This document shows positions 1-6,714 of a DNA stretch of 10,583 bases, piece by piece; position 1 is the stretch's first letter; the number at the start of each line of letters is the position of its first letter. This DNA comes from Acidobacteriota bacterium (GTDB lineage Bacteria; Acidobacteriota; Vicinamibacteria; Vicinamibacterales; JAFNAJ01). The DNA is taken from NCBI GenBank assembly GCA_017860085.1, contig JAFNAJ010000054.1, positions 1 to 10,583 on the forward strand, given 5' to 3'. The notes beneath the pieces were generated by a model. The model searched no databases. It worked only from the letters and a program-made list of their open reading frames with translations, and was not told the DNA's origin. The translations under genes were made by a program, and so were the position numbers.

Positions 1-1049
1 CCCAGCGCGATCCCGCGGACGATCACCGTCAGCGTCTGAGTGGCCGCGTTGCCCCCCATGCCGGCGACGACGGGCATGAAGACCGCCAGGGCCGTCACCT
101 TGCCGATGGCGCCTTCGAACAGCTTGACGACCGATGCGGCCAGGAATGCCGTCCCCAGGTTCACCCACAGCCAGGGCAGCCGCTTGCGCAGCGACTCCCT
201 CGCCGGCGTGAAGATGTGGTCGTCGCTCGAGACGCCGGCCAACCGGTAGATGTCCTCGGTGGCCTCGTCCTTGATGACGTCGATCACGTCGTCGACGGTG
301 ATGACGCCCACCAGCTTGTTCTCCTCGTCGACGACCGGGATGGCCAGCAGGTTGTACGAGGCGACCTGCCGCGCCACGTCTTCCTGGTCGGTCTCGACGC
401 GGACGCTGATGAGATCGGTGGCCATCAGCCGCTTGAGCGGCGTGTCGGGTGCCACGAGCAGCAGGCGCCGCAACGACACGACGCCCACGAGGTGACGGCG
501 CTCGTCGACGACGTAGAGGTAGAACACCATTTCGACGTCGCGCGAGGCCTGCAGCGCCGCGATCGCCTCCGCCACCGTCATGTCCTCCGACAGGGCGAAG
601 ACGTTCGGGTTCATGATGCGGCCCGCCGTCTGCTCTTCGTACTCGAGGAGGTTGCCGACGTCGGCCCCTTCCTTCTTCCGCATCAACTCGAGTACGGCCT
701 GCGAGAGCTCTTCGGGCAGGTAGTCGACGATGGCGGCCGCATCGTCGGTGGCCAGTTCCTGGACGAAGCGGGCGATCTCTTCGGCGGAGCGGTCGGCGAG
801 CAGCGAGGCGGCGACCTCGGGGCCCAGTTCGCTCAACGCCTCCATCGCGAGCCGACTGTTGCGATCGAGCAGGACGCTGACCGCAGCGTGCCGGTCGCGC
901 TCGTTGAGCTCGGAGAAGACCTGGGCGAGGTCGGCCGGGTGCTGCTTCTGGAGGAGGTTCAGCAGGTTGGCGGTCGCCCCCATTCGCTGCAGGCGCTTCA
1001 CCGAGTCGAGGACGACGTCGATTTTGCGATGCACAGGCATGGCCACCAT
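1..1049 (-). CDS. mgtE: Magnesium transporter MgtE (C-terminus beyond the left edge)
   Basis: MgtE is a Mg2+-gated channel/transporter of the inner membrane that takes up Mg2+. The visible 349 residues show the family order. An acidic helical MgtE_N domain spans about residues 25-130. A CBS pair follows (about 140-200 and 205-262), including the LVGVVSLRRLL and LVGVITVDDVIDVI strand-helix units. The membrane domain begins near residue 291 (LPWLWVNLGTAFLAASVV). The family signature MPVVAGMGGNAATQTLTV lies at 325-342. About 100 residues with the remaining helices are missing because the window ends, not because the gene is broken. The start is ATG at 1049, with a second in-frame ATG at 1040; an in-frame TGA lies just upstream and neither ATG has a convincing Shine-Dalgarno, so the choice is uncertain. 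The gene is last in the minus-strand block, 110 nt after era, so it may be cotranscribed or have its own promoter. The family call is firm. Confidence 0.96.
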   Translation of the reverse strand, partial: MVAMPVHRKIDVVLDSVKRLQRMGATANLLNLLQKQHPADLAQVFSELNERDRHAAVSVLLDRNSRLAMEALSELGPEVAASLLADRSAEEIARFVQELATDDAAAIVDYLPEELSQAVLELMRKKEGADVGNLLEYEEQTAGRIMNPNVFALSEDMTVAEAIAALQASRDVEMVFYLYVVDERRHLVGVVSLRRLLLVAPDTPLKRLMATDLISVRVETDQEDVARQVASYNLLAIPVVDEENKLVGVITVDDVIDVIKDEATEDIYRLAGVSSDDHIFTPARESLRKRLPWLWVNLGTAFLAASVVKLFEGAIGKVTALAVFMPVVAGMGGNAATQTLTVIVRGIAL

Positions 1050-1159
1050 CCCGCGGGACTCGCGGCGGCGTCACACGAAGGCGTGATCGGCGCGGACCCG
1101 ATCGCTGAGCCTAGCACAGGCCCCGATGGGCGAAAACAGGAAAAAACGGACGCGAGGGC
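1050..1159 (-). other. era-mgtE intergenic gap, no firm signal
   Basis: This 110-nt gap is the longest within the minus-strand block. Read on the minus strand, it has a T6 run (1146-1141) and a second T4 run shortly after the era stop. The only stem before them is weak (ACGG...CCGT, 4 bp with a 14-nt loop), so an intrinsic terminator is not well supported. Further on are two short hairpins, GCCC-ATCG-GGGC (1131-1120) and GCCT-GTGCT-AGGC (1121-1109). A loose extended -10 (TGCTAGGCT) overlaps the second, without a good -35. The gap could hold a weak mgtE promoter. I see no riboswitch-sized structure: it is too short for an M-box or ykkC-type leader. Confidence 0.4.
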
Positions 1160-2053
1160 TCAGCCGTGAAGTCGACCGAGCCCGAGATCGTGAAGCAGCC
1201 GCTCGTCGTCGCGCCAGTTGGGCTTCACCTTGACGTGAAGGTCGAGATACACCCGCGTCGCGAAGAAGGCTTCGAGTTCGTGGCGCGCCTCGGTCCCGAT
1301 GCGCTTGATGAGCTCGCCGCGCCGGCCGATGACGATCGCCTTCTGAGAGTCGTGCTCCACGAGGATGGAACAGTACAGGCGCAGCAGCCCGCGTTCGTCG
1401 GGCTCGACGAAGCGGTCGACGATCACCGCCGTGGAGAACGGCAGCTCGTCGCGCGTGTGGTGCAGCAGGCGCTCGCGAACGAGCTCGGCCGCCAGCGCGC
1501 GTTCGGGCTGGTCGGTCAGGAAGTCGTCGGGGTACAGCGGCTCGCCCTCGGGCAGCTCGGCCAGCAGGGCCGACTCGAGCGCATCGACGCCGTCGCCGGT
1601 CAACGCCGAGACTGGCACCACGGTCGCGAACTCGAACTGCTGGCGGTACCAATCGATTCGCGGCAGGAGCGTCGGCTTGGCCACCAGATCGATCTTGTTC
1701 AGCGCGAGCACGACGGGCCCCGAGCGCTTCTCGAGCAGGCCGAGCACGAAACGGTCACCGGCGCCACCGGGCACCGAGGCATCGACGACGAGGGTGATCA
1801 CATCGACGTCGGCAATCGACTCGACCGCCAGGTCGACCATGCGAACGTTCATGCGGTGCAGCGGGCGGTGAATCCCGGGCGTGTCGACGAAGACGATCTG
1901 CCCGGCCGGGGTGGTCTTCGCACCGACGATCCGGGTCCGCGTGGTCTGGGGCTTGTCGGAAACGATGGCGACCTTCGCCCCGACGAGATGGTTGAGCAGC
2001 GTCGACTTGCCGGCGTTGGGCCTGCCGACGAGCGACACGAACCCGGCTTTCAC
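1160..2053 (-). CDS. era: GTPase Era, 30S ribosome assembly factor
   Basis: Era is an essential GTPase that binds the 3' end of 16S rRNA and assists 30S maturation at the inner face of the membrane. The 297-residue protein is of normal length and complete. The G domain shows G1 GRPNAGKST (10-18), switch I PQTTRTR (35-41), G3 DTPG (57-60), G4 NKID (119-122) and G5 SAL (149-151). The C-terminal KH domain has its RNA-binding GRRGELIKRIG loop at 243-253 and the family tail VKVKPNWRDDERLLHDLG (274-291). The start is GTG at 2053, one nucleotide after the TGA of the upstream CBS transporter gene, so translation is probably coupled. A purine-rich AGGCGGA lies somewhat far upstream. The genes before it (phoH, ybeY, corC) are the classic partners of era. 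Confidence 0.98.
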   Translation of the reverse strand: MKAGFVSLVGRPNAGKSTLLNHLVGAKVAIVSDKPQTTRTRIVGAKTTPAGQIVFVDTPGIHRPLHRMNVRMVDLAVESIADVDVITLVVDASVPGGAGDRFVLGLLEKRSGPVVLALNKIDLVAKPTLLPRIDWYRQQFEFATVVPVSALTGDGVDALESALLAELPEGEPLYPDDFLTDQPERALAAELVRERLLHHTRDELPFSTAVIVDRFVEPDERGLLRLYCSILVEHDSQKAIVIGRRGELIKRIGTEARHELEAFFATRVYLDLHVKVKPNWRDDERLLHDLGLGRLHG

Positions 2054-2054
2054 G

Positions 2055-3284
2055 TCAGGCGTCCGCCTGGGGCACCGGCAGGCGCCGCCGGGCCCGGACC
2101 CGGTGCACGCGTCTGCGCTCGGCCTCCAGGATCTCGACCGCGAGGTCGTCGACCTCGAGCACCTCGCCCACCGACGGCACGCGACCGAGGCGGGCGAGGA
2201 GGTATCCCCCCACGGTCTCGAACCCCTCTCGCTCGATCTCGACCGCGAGGCGATCGGCCAGCACGTCGACGCCCACCTTGCCGGAGAAGACGAACCAGCC
2301 GTCGCCCTCCTCGATCACGGGCTCGGCCTCGACGTCATACTCGTCGCGAATCTCGCCCACCAGTTCCTCGAGGAGATCCTCGAGGCTCACCAGGCCGGCG
2401 GTGCCGCCGTACTCGTCCACCACGACGGCCAGTTGGACCTGCCGGCGCTGGAACTCGCGAAGCAATTCAGGCACCCGCTTGGTCTCGGGCACGAAGTAGG
2501 CCGGGCGCATGAGGCTGGTGATGGGCGTGTCGCCAGGCTGCTCCCTGTGCGTCATCAGGTCTTTCACGAAGACGAACCCGAGGACGTTGTCGAGATCGTC
2601 CTTGTAGACGGGAATCCGCGAGTATTCCTGGTCGATGAAGAAGGTTCGCAGCGCGTCGAGCGTTGAATCGGCACGGATGGCCACGATGTCCGGACGGGGG
2701 GTCATGACCTCGCGAACCAGGCGGTCGCTGAAGTCCACGATTGACCGGAGAAGCCGCCGTTCGTCGGCGTGCATGGGCGATGTGGGCTCGGGCGCCGCCT
2801 CGCCGGTGGCAGGCTCGCCGACCGGGCCGTCAGCGTCGCTGGTGCCAGCCGCACGCGTTTCGGCCGTGCCTCCCACGAGCGACGTGAGGGGGACGAGCAG
2901 CGTGGCGAGGGCGCTGAACGAGGGCAACAGCACCTCGAGCACGCGCTGCGGGTCGCGCCGGACGATGAGCCAGGGCAGCAGGCACTCGCAGAGCAGGACG
3001 TAGCCCATCACCGCGAGCGCGACGATGCCGATCGCGCGGGGGCCGATGCCCCCCACTTTCAGGGCCACCAGGCCTGCCGTGAGCGACAGCAGCAGCCCCA
3101 CCAGGAGCCTCGCCGGGACAAAGAGCCGCGAGGGCTCCTCGAGAAACCCCTGCAGCGCCTCGTGCCCGCTCGTGCGCTCGGCCATGATGCGCAGCGACAG
3201 CCGCATCATTCCCGTGAACGCCGCCTGCACGGTGCCCACGTAGACGAGCGCGCAGGCCACCAGGAACAGCGAGAGCGGGATCAT
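2055..3284 (-). CDS. CorC/HlyC-type CBS-domain transporter (CNNM-like, Mg2+/Co2+ efflux)
   Basis: This is a 409-residue membrane protein of the CorC/YbeX/CNNM group, whose members are linked to Mg2+ and Co2+ export and are often mislabelled haemolysin. The N-terminus has about four hydrophobic segments (near 3-24, 57-77, 84-107 and 116-138), a shortened and divergent version of the DUF21/CNNM membrane domain. A polar linker rich in Ala, Gly, Pro and Glu follows (about 139-172). The CBS pair starts at VMTPRPDIVAI (193-203) and ends with VVVDEYGGTAGLVSLEDLLE (287-306), both diagnostic. The CorC_HlyC domain covers about 326-395, and the protein ends in an Arg-rich tail. The ATG overlaps the ybeY stop by 4 nt (ATGA), and the TGA is 1 nt from the era start, so it sits inside a translationally coupled run. 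Whether it exports Mg2+ cannot be read from sequence. corC/ybeX is the likely equivalent, but the membrane part differs, so I leave the symbol blank. Confidence 0.9.
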   Translation of the reverse strand: MIPLSLFLVACALVYVGTVQAAFTGMMRLSLRIMAERTSGHEALQGFLEEPSRLFVPARLLVGLLLSLTAGLVALKVGGIGPRAIGIVALAVMGYVLLCECLLPWLIVRRDPQRVLEVLLPSFSALATLLVPLTSLVGGTAETRAAGTSDADGPVGEPATGEAAPEPTSPMHADERRLLRSIVDFSDRLVREVMTPRPDIVAIRADSTLDALRTFFIDQEYSRIPVYKDDLDNVLGFVFVKDLMTHREQPGDTPITSLMRPAYFVPETKRVPELLREFQRRQVQLAVVVDEYGGTAGLVSLEDLLEELVGEIRDEYDVEAEPVIEEGDGWFVFSGKVGVDVLADRLAVEIEREGFETVGGYLLARLGRVPSVGEVLEVDDLAVEILEAERRRVHRVRARRRLPVPQADA

Positions 3285-3844
3285 CGGCCGCCCTCGCGTT
3301 CGATCAGGCCGAGCGACAGGCTCCCCTTCCGGCGGAGCCGGGCCTCGACGCGTGCCATCTGTCCGGCGTCACGCTCGTGGTCATACCCGAGCAGGTGCAG
3401 CAGGCCGTGCAACGCCAGCACGCGGAGCTCCACCCAAAGCGGATGGCCGAGGCTCGAGGCCTGCCGACGGGCCTGCCCCCGCGCAATCACGATGTCGCCG
3501 AGAAAGGCGTCTCCCGGCAGGGTCGGCCGATTACGCCCGCGGCTGGCGGCTCGTTGCGCGGACTCGGCGGGAAACGAGAGCACATCCGTGACGCGGTCGA
3601 TGCCGCGGTAGGTGCTGTTCAGTCGCCGGACGAACCCATCGCCGACGATGGCCACCGCGACCTCGCCGCGTGCGGCGGGAGGAGCCGTGTCAGCCAGCCA
3701 GCGCGCCAGACCTCTGGCAGCGACGGGCCGGCCACGCCCGTCGGACACGGTCACGTCGAGGCCGCGCCTGAGGGCGCCTGCGGCCGATGCGCGTACGGAC
3801 CCGCGTGGCGTGGACCGAGGAGAAGATGAGCGGACGGCTCCCAT
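3281..3844 (-). CDS. ybeY: Endoribonuclease YbeY, 16S rRNA maturation
   Basis: YbeY is a single-strand-specific zinc endoribonuclease needed for 16S rRNA 3'-end processing and for removal of defective 70S ribosomes. The zinc motif HGLLHLLGYDH is intact; its three His residues are the metal ligands, and the conserved downstream Met follows. TDVLSFP and GDIVIA, also family blocks, precede it. From ATG 3844 the protein has 187 residues, about 30 more than usual, because of a Ser/Arg/Ala-rich N-terminal stretch before the domain begins (LDVTVSDG). The ATG at 3844 lies 4 nt after the phoH stop. An in-frame GTG at 3859 would overlap phoH by 11 nt and add five residues. Neither has a clear Shine-Dalgarno, so coupling to phoH is likely. 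The stop overlaps the next ATG (ATGA). The family call is firm; the start is less so. Confidence 0.95.
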   Translation of the reverse strand: MGAVRSSSPRSTPRGSVRASAAGALRRGLDVTVSDGRGRPVAARGLARWLADTAPPAARGEVAVAIVGDGFVRRLNSTYRGIDRVTDVLSFPAESAQRAASRGRNRPTLPGDAFLGDIVIARGQARRQASSLGHPLWVELRVLALHGLLHLLGYDHERDAGQMARVEARLRRKGSLSLGLIEREGGR

Positions 3845-3848
3845 GAGG

Positions 3849-4844
3849 TCAGCTGGCACTGGGGGCGGCTGGTCCGCGATTCGCGTTGGCGGCCTCGAAG
3901 TCGGCGTAGGCCCGCACGATCTTCTGCACGAGGCTGTGACGCACGACGTCCTGCTCGTCGAAGTATACGAGAGAGATCCCCTCGATATCGCGAACGACGC
4001 GGATGGCCTCGATGAGGCCGGACACGCGGCCGGCCGGAAGGTCGATCTGGGTGATGTCGCCCGTCACGACGGCCTTCGAGCCGAAGCCGAGCCGTGTGAG
4101 GAACATCTTCATCTGCTCGTGGGTGGTGTTCTGCGCCTCATCGAGGATGACGAACGCATCGTTGAGCGTCCGGCCGCGCATGAAGGCAATCGGCGCCACC
4201 TCGATGGTGCCACGCTCGAGCAGGCGCTCGATGCGCTCGGCCTCGAGCATGTCGTAGAGGGCGTCGTAGAGCGGCCGCAGGTACGGGTTGACCTTCTCCT
4301 GCAGATCGCCGGGCAAGAACCCGAGTTTCTCGCCGGCCTCCACCGCCGGCCTCGTCAGGATGATCCGGCTCACCTTCTTGGCCACGAGAAACGACACCGC
4401 CTGGGCCATCGCGAGATAGGTCTTGCCGGTGCCGGCTGGACCCACACCGATGACGATGTCGTGGCGTTCGATCGCGTCGAGATACGCCCGCTGGTTCGAG
4501 CTCTTCGGCACGACCTGGCGCTTGGCTGACGGCCGCAGCGTTCGCCGCAGGAAGTACTCGCGGAGGTCGACCCCGGGATCCTGGGCCACCAACTGCGACG
4601 CCGTGCGGACCTCACCTTTGCCGAACCGATAGCCCTCGGCGAGAAGCGCTGCGAACTGGTCGACCACCCGCTCGACGCGTTCGACGTCGGCCGGGTCGCC
4701 CTCGACGAGCAGTTCGTGCCCGTCGGTGCGGATGCGGACCTTGAAGAGGCTTTCGAGGTTGCGGAGATTCTCGTCGTACGACCCGAAGAAGGTCTCGATG
4801 CCAGTGTCGGGAACGGCGATCTTTCGAACGAACGACGTCGCTAT
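3849..4844 (-). CDS. phoH: PhoH family ATPase (YbeZ type), apparent ATA start
   Basis: This is a PhoH/YbeZ-type P-loop ATPase, a partner of YbeY in rRNA processing. Counting ATA 4844 as codon 1 gives 331 residues, the normal family length. A KH-like N-terminal domain covers about 7-75 (IAVPDTGIETFFGSYDENLR, then the VRIRTDGHELLVEGD strands). The ATPase core has Walker A GPAGTGKT (135-142), the TRPAVEAGEKLGFLPGD block and Walker B VILDEAQN (232-239), then VVTGDITQIDLP. The start is unusual. The frame is open from a TAG at 4850-4848, but contains no ATG, GTG or TTG until GTG 4667, which would delete the whole KH-like domain. An AAAGGAG at 4858-4852 stands 7 nt before ATA 4844-4842, exactly where a start should be. 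The true start is therefore probably this ATA, or an ATG if there is a one-base error. The gene lies 42 nt after aspS and 4 nt before ybeY. Confidence 0.93.
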   Translation of the reverse strand: MATSFVRKIAVPDTGIETFFGSYDENLRNLESLFKVRIRTDGHELLVEGDPADVERVERVVDQFAALLAEGYRFGKGEVRTASQLVAQDPGVDLREYFLRRTLRPSAKRQVVPKSSNQRAYLDAIERHDIVIGVGPAGTGKTYLAMAQAVSFLVAKKVSRIILTRPAVEAGEKLGFLPGDLQEKVNPYLRPLYDALYDMLEAERIERLLERGTIEVAPIAFMRGRTLNDAFVILDEAQNTTHEQMKMFLTRLGFGSKAVVTGDITQIDLPAGRVSGLIEAIRVVRDIEGISLVYFDEQDVVRHSLVQKIVRAYADFEAANANRGPAAPSAS

Positions 4845-4851
4845 GAGCTAT

Positions 4852-4858
4852 CTCCTTT
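4852..4858 (-). promoter_or_regulatory. Shine-Dalgarno of phoH that fixes its start
   Basis: On the minus strand AAAGGAG is among the strongest ribosome-binding sites in the window, and it is separated by 7 nt from ATA at 4844-4842. No standard start codon lies within reach of it in any frame. It supports translation of phoH from this point rather than from GTG 4667, which is 177 nt downstream. Confidence 0.7.
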
Positions 4859-4860
4859 GC

Positions 4861-4875
4861 TTACAGTAAATTATG
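4861..4875 (-). promoter_or_regulatory. Possible phoH promoter -10 with a small palindrome
   Basis: The 42-nt aspS-phoH gap contains an AT-rich island in an otherwise GC-rich block. On the minus strand CATAAT (4875-4870) matches five of six -10 positions, and a start point 7 nt on would leave a roughly 18-nt leader carrying the AAAGGAG. No good -35 is visible at 16-18 nt. Overlapping the predicted start point is TTACAGTAA (4861-4869), a 9-nt odd-centred palindrome that could be an operator or chance. An internal promoter for the ribosome-maturation module would make sense here; the evidence is only the hexamer and its position. Confidence 0.35.
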
Positions 4876-4886
4876 AACCGAGGCTA

Positions 4887-6686
4887 CTACACCGACGACG
4901 AAGCGTCAAGGCGAGGCCCGACCGTTTTGAGCTTGAGTTCCGCGAGCTGTCGGTCGTCGACCGCCGATGGCGCGCCCGCCATCAGGTCCATCGCGGCCGT
5001 CGTCTTCGGAAACGCGATCACGTCCCTGATCGACGACTCCCCCGCCAGGATCGCGACGATGCGGTCGAGGCCGAGCGCGATGCCGCCGTGCGGCGGCGTG
5101 CCGTACTGCAACGCTTCGAGGAAGAACCCGAACCGGGCCTGCGCTTCCTCGTCGCCGATGCCCAGCAGGCGGAAGATGCGGCTCTGAAGCGCGGGGTCGT
5201 GAATCCTGATGCTGCCGCCGCCGATTTCGCTGCCGTTGAGGACCAGGTCGTACGCCTTGGCCCGCACCTCTCCTGGCCGCTCCTCGAGGCGCGCGACGTC
5301 CTCGTCGACCGGCGCCGTGAACGGGTGGTGCATCGAGACGTAGCGTCGCTCGTTCGGGTCCCACTCGAGCAGCGGGAAATCGACCACCCAGACGAACGCG
5401 TACTTGTCGACGGGCAGGAGATCGTGGGCCCGGGCCACCGACAGGCGGAGGGCGCCGAGCACCCGCGACGTGGCATCGGCCTCCCCCGCGGCCATCACGA
5501 GCAGGTCGTTGTGGCCAGCCGCGACCCGCTCGAGGGCCGCATTGACAGCGGCCTCGCCCGCGCCCTTGAGAATCGGGCTCTGCAGCGTGCCCTCAGGCGT
5601 GCGTCGGGCCCAGGCCACGCCGGCTGCGCCAAGTTCCTTGGCCTGCTCGGTCAACCCGTCGAGCTGCTTCCGCGAGTAGGCTGCGCCGCCGGGCACGACG
5701 AACCCGCGCACGACACCCTGCTGGTCGAGCGCCGACCGAAAGGGACCGAATGTGGTGCCGGTGAACGCCTCGCTCACGTCCTCGATCACCATGCCGCAGC
5801 GCAAGTCCGGCTTGTCGGAGCCGTACCGGGCCATGGCCTCGGCGTACGACATCCGCGGGAACGGCAGCGGCACTTCGACGCCAATGGCCGAGAAGACGCG
5901 CGCGATGGATGGCTCGATCAGCTCGAACACGAGGTCGCGGCTGGCAAACGAGATTTCGACGTCCACCTGCGTGAACTCGGGCTGCCGATCGGCGCGAAGG
6001 TCCTCGTCGCGGAAGCACCGCACGATCTGGTAGTAGCGGTCCATGCCCGAGATCATCAGGATCTGCTTGAAGAGTTGGGGCGACTGCGGCAACGCGTAGA
6101 ACTCGCCAGGATGCACGCGGCTGGGCACGAGGTAGTCGCGCGCGCCCTCAGGCGTTGATTTGGTCAGGATGGGCGTTTCGATCTCGACGAACCCGGCCGA
6201 ATCGAAGTACTCGCGGATGGCGAGCGTCGCGCGGTGGCGCAGCAGCAGGTTGCGCTGCATGCGGGGCCGGCGCAGGTCGAGGTAGCGGTACCGCAGGCGC
6301 ATCTCCTCGCTCACCGGCGTGTCGTCGGCGACGACGAAGGGCGGCCGACGCGCCTCGCTGAGCAGCCGGATCTCGCGGGCCACCACCTCCACGGCGCCGG
6401 TGTCGAGCTTCGGGTTGACGGCGTCCGGCCCACGCGGCTCCACGCGGCCAATCACCGCGACCACGTGCTCGGGCTTGAGCCCCTTGGCGAGACCGATGGT
6501 GCCGTCTTCTTCACGCACCACGACCTGGGTGAGCCCGTACCGGTCGCGCAGGTCGAGGAACACCAGCGAGCCGATGTCGCGGAGGCGATGCACCCACCCG
6601 AGCAGCACCACCTCACGACCGATGTCCCCTGCGCGGAGAGCCCCGCACGTGTGCGTGCGCCGCAGATCACCGAGTTGTTCGACCAC
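4887..6686 (-). CDS. aspS: Aspartyl-tRNA synthetase
   Basis: AspRS charges tRNA-Asp; it is a cytosolic class IIb enzyme. The 599 residues cover the full bacterial type. An OB-fold anticodon-binding domain spans about 25-108. Motif 1 is around FVEIETPIL (166-174). The amino-acid site follows (QSPQLFKQ, 201-208), then motif 2 FRDEDLRADRQPEFTQVDVE (225-244). The bacterial GAD insertion covers about 290-420, and motif 3 is GIALGLDRI (535-543). In the anticodon domain the sequence RDIGS (36-40) carries Ile where nondiscriminating enzymes such as that of Pseudomonas carry His, so a tRNA-Asp-specific enzyme is the likelier reading (inference). The start is GTG 6686, with AAAGGAA (6703-6697) 10 nt upstream. 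The gene ends with two tandem TAG stops (4889-4884) and follows hisS by 28 nt, the usual hisS-aspS pairing. Confidence 0.98.
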   Translation of the reverse strand: MVEQLGDLRRTHTCGALRAGDIGREVVLLGWVHRLRDIGSLVFLDLRDRYGLTQVVVREEDGTIGLAKGLKPEHVVAVIGRVEPRGPDAVNPKLDTGAVEVVAREIRLLSEARRPPFVVADDTPVSEEMRLRYRYLDLRRPRMQRNLLLRHRATLAIREYFDSAGFVEIETPILTKSTPEGARDYLVPSRVHPGEFYALPQSPQLFKQILMISGMDRYYQIVRCFRDEDLRADRQPEFTQVDVEISFASRDLVFELIEPSIARVFSAIGVEVPLPFPRMSYAEAMARYGSDKPDLRCGMVIEDVSEAFTGTTFGPFRSALDQQGVVRGFVVPGGAAYSRKQLDGLTEQAKELGAAGVAWARRTPEGTLQSPILKGAGEAAVNAALERVAAGHNDLLVMAAGEADATSRVLGALRLSVARAHDLLPVDKYAFVWVVDFPLLEWDPNERRYVSMHHPFTAPVDEDVARLEERPGEVRAKAYDLVLNGSEIGGGSIRIHDPALQSRIFRLLGIGDEEAQARFGFFLEALQYGTPPHGGIALGLDRIVAILAGESSIRDVIAFPKTTAAMDLMAGAPSAVDDRQLAELKLKTVGPRLDASSSV

Positions 6687-6714
6687 GGAATGCCCGTTCC
6701 TTTCTCTGAGCGCG

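Noticed and set aside
1133..1165. Intrinsic terminator after era
   Set aside because: There is a T6 run, but the stem before it is only 4 bp with a long loop; stronger small hairpins lie downstream of the T run rather than before it.
216..2512. Plus-strand open frames of 317 and 448 codons opposite mgtE, era and corC
   Set aside because: They are antisense to well-identified genes, are low-complexity and cross gene boundaries.
3849..4667. GTG 4667 as the phoH start
   Set aside because: It removes 59 residues of a conserved N-terminal domain and lacks a Shine-Dalgarno; the domain is open and intact upstream.
4716..6158. Long plus-strand open frame (480 codons) opposite aspS
   Set aside because: It is antisense to an intact aspS, its product is rich in Arg, His, Asp and Val with no recognisable domain, and it follows the mirror codon pattern expected in GC-rich DNA.
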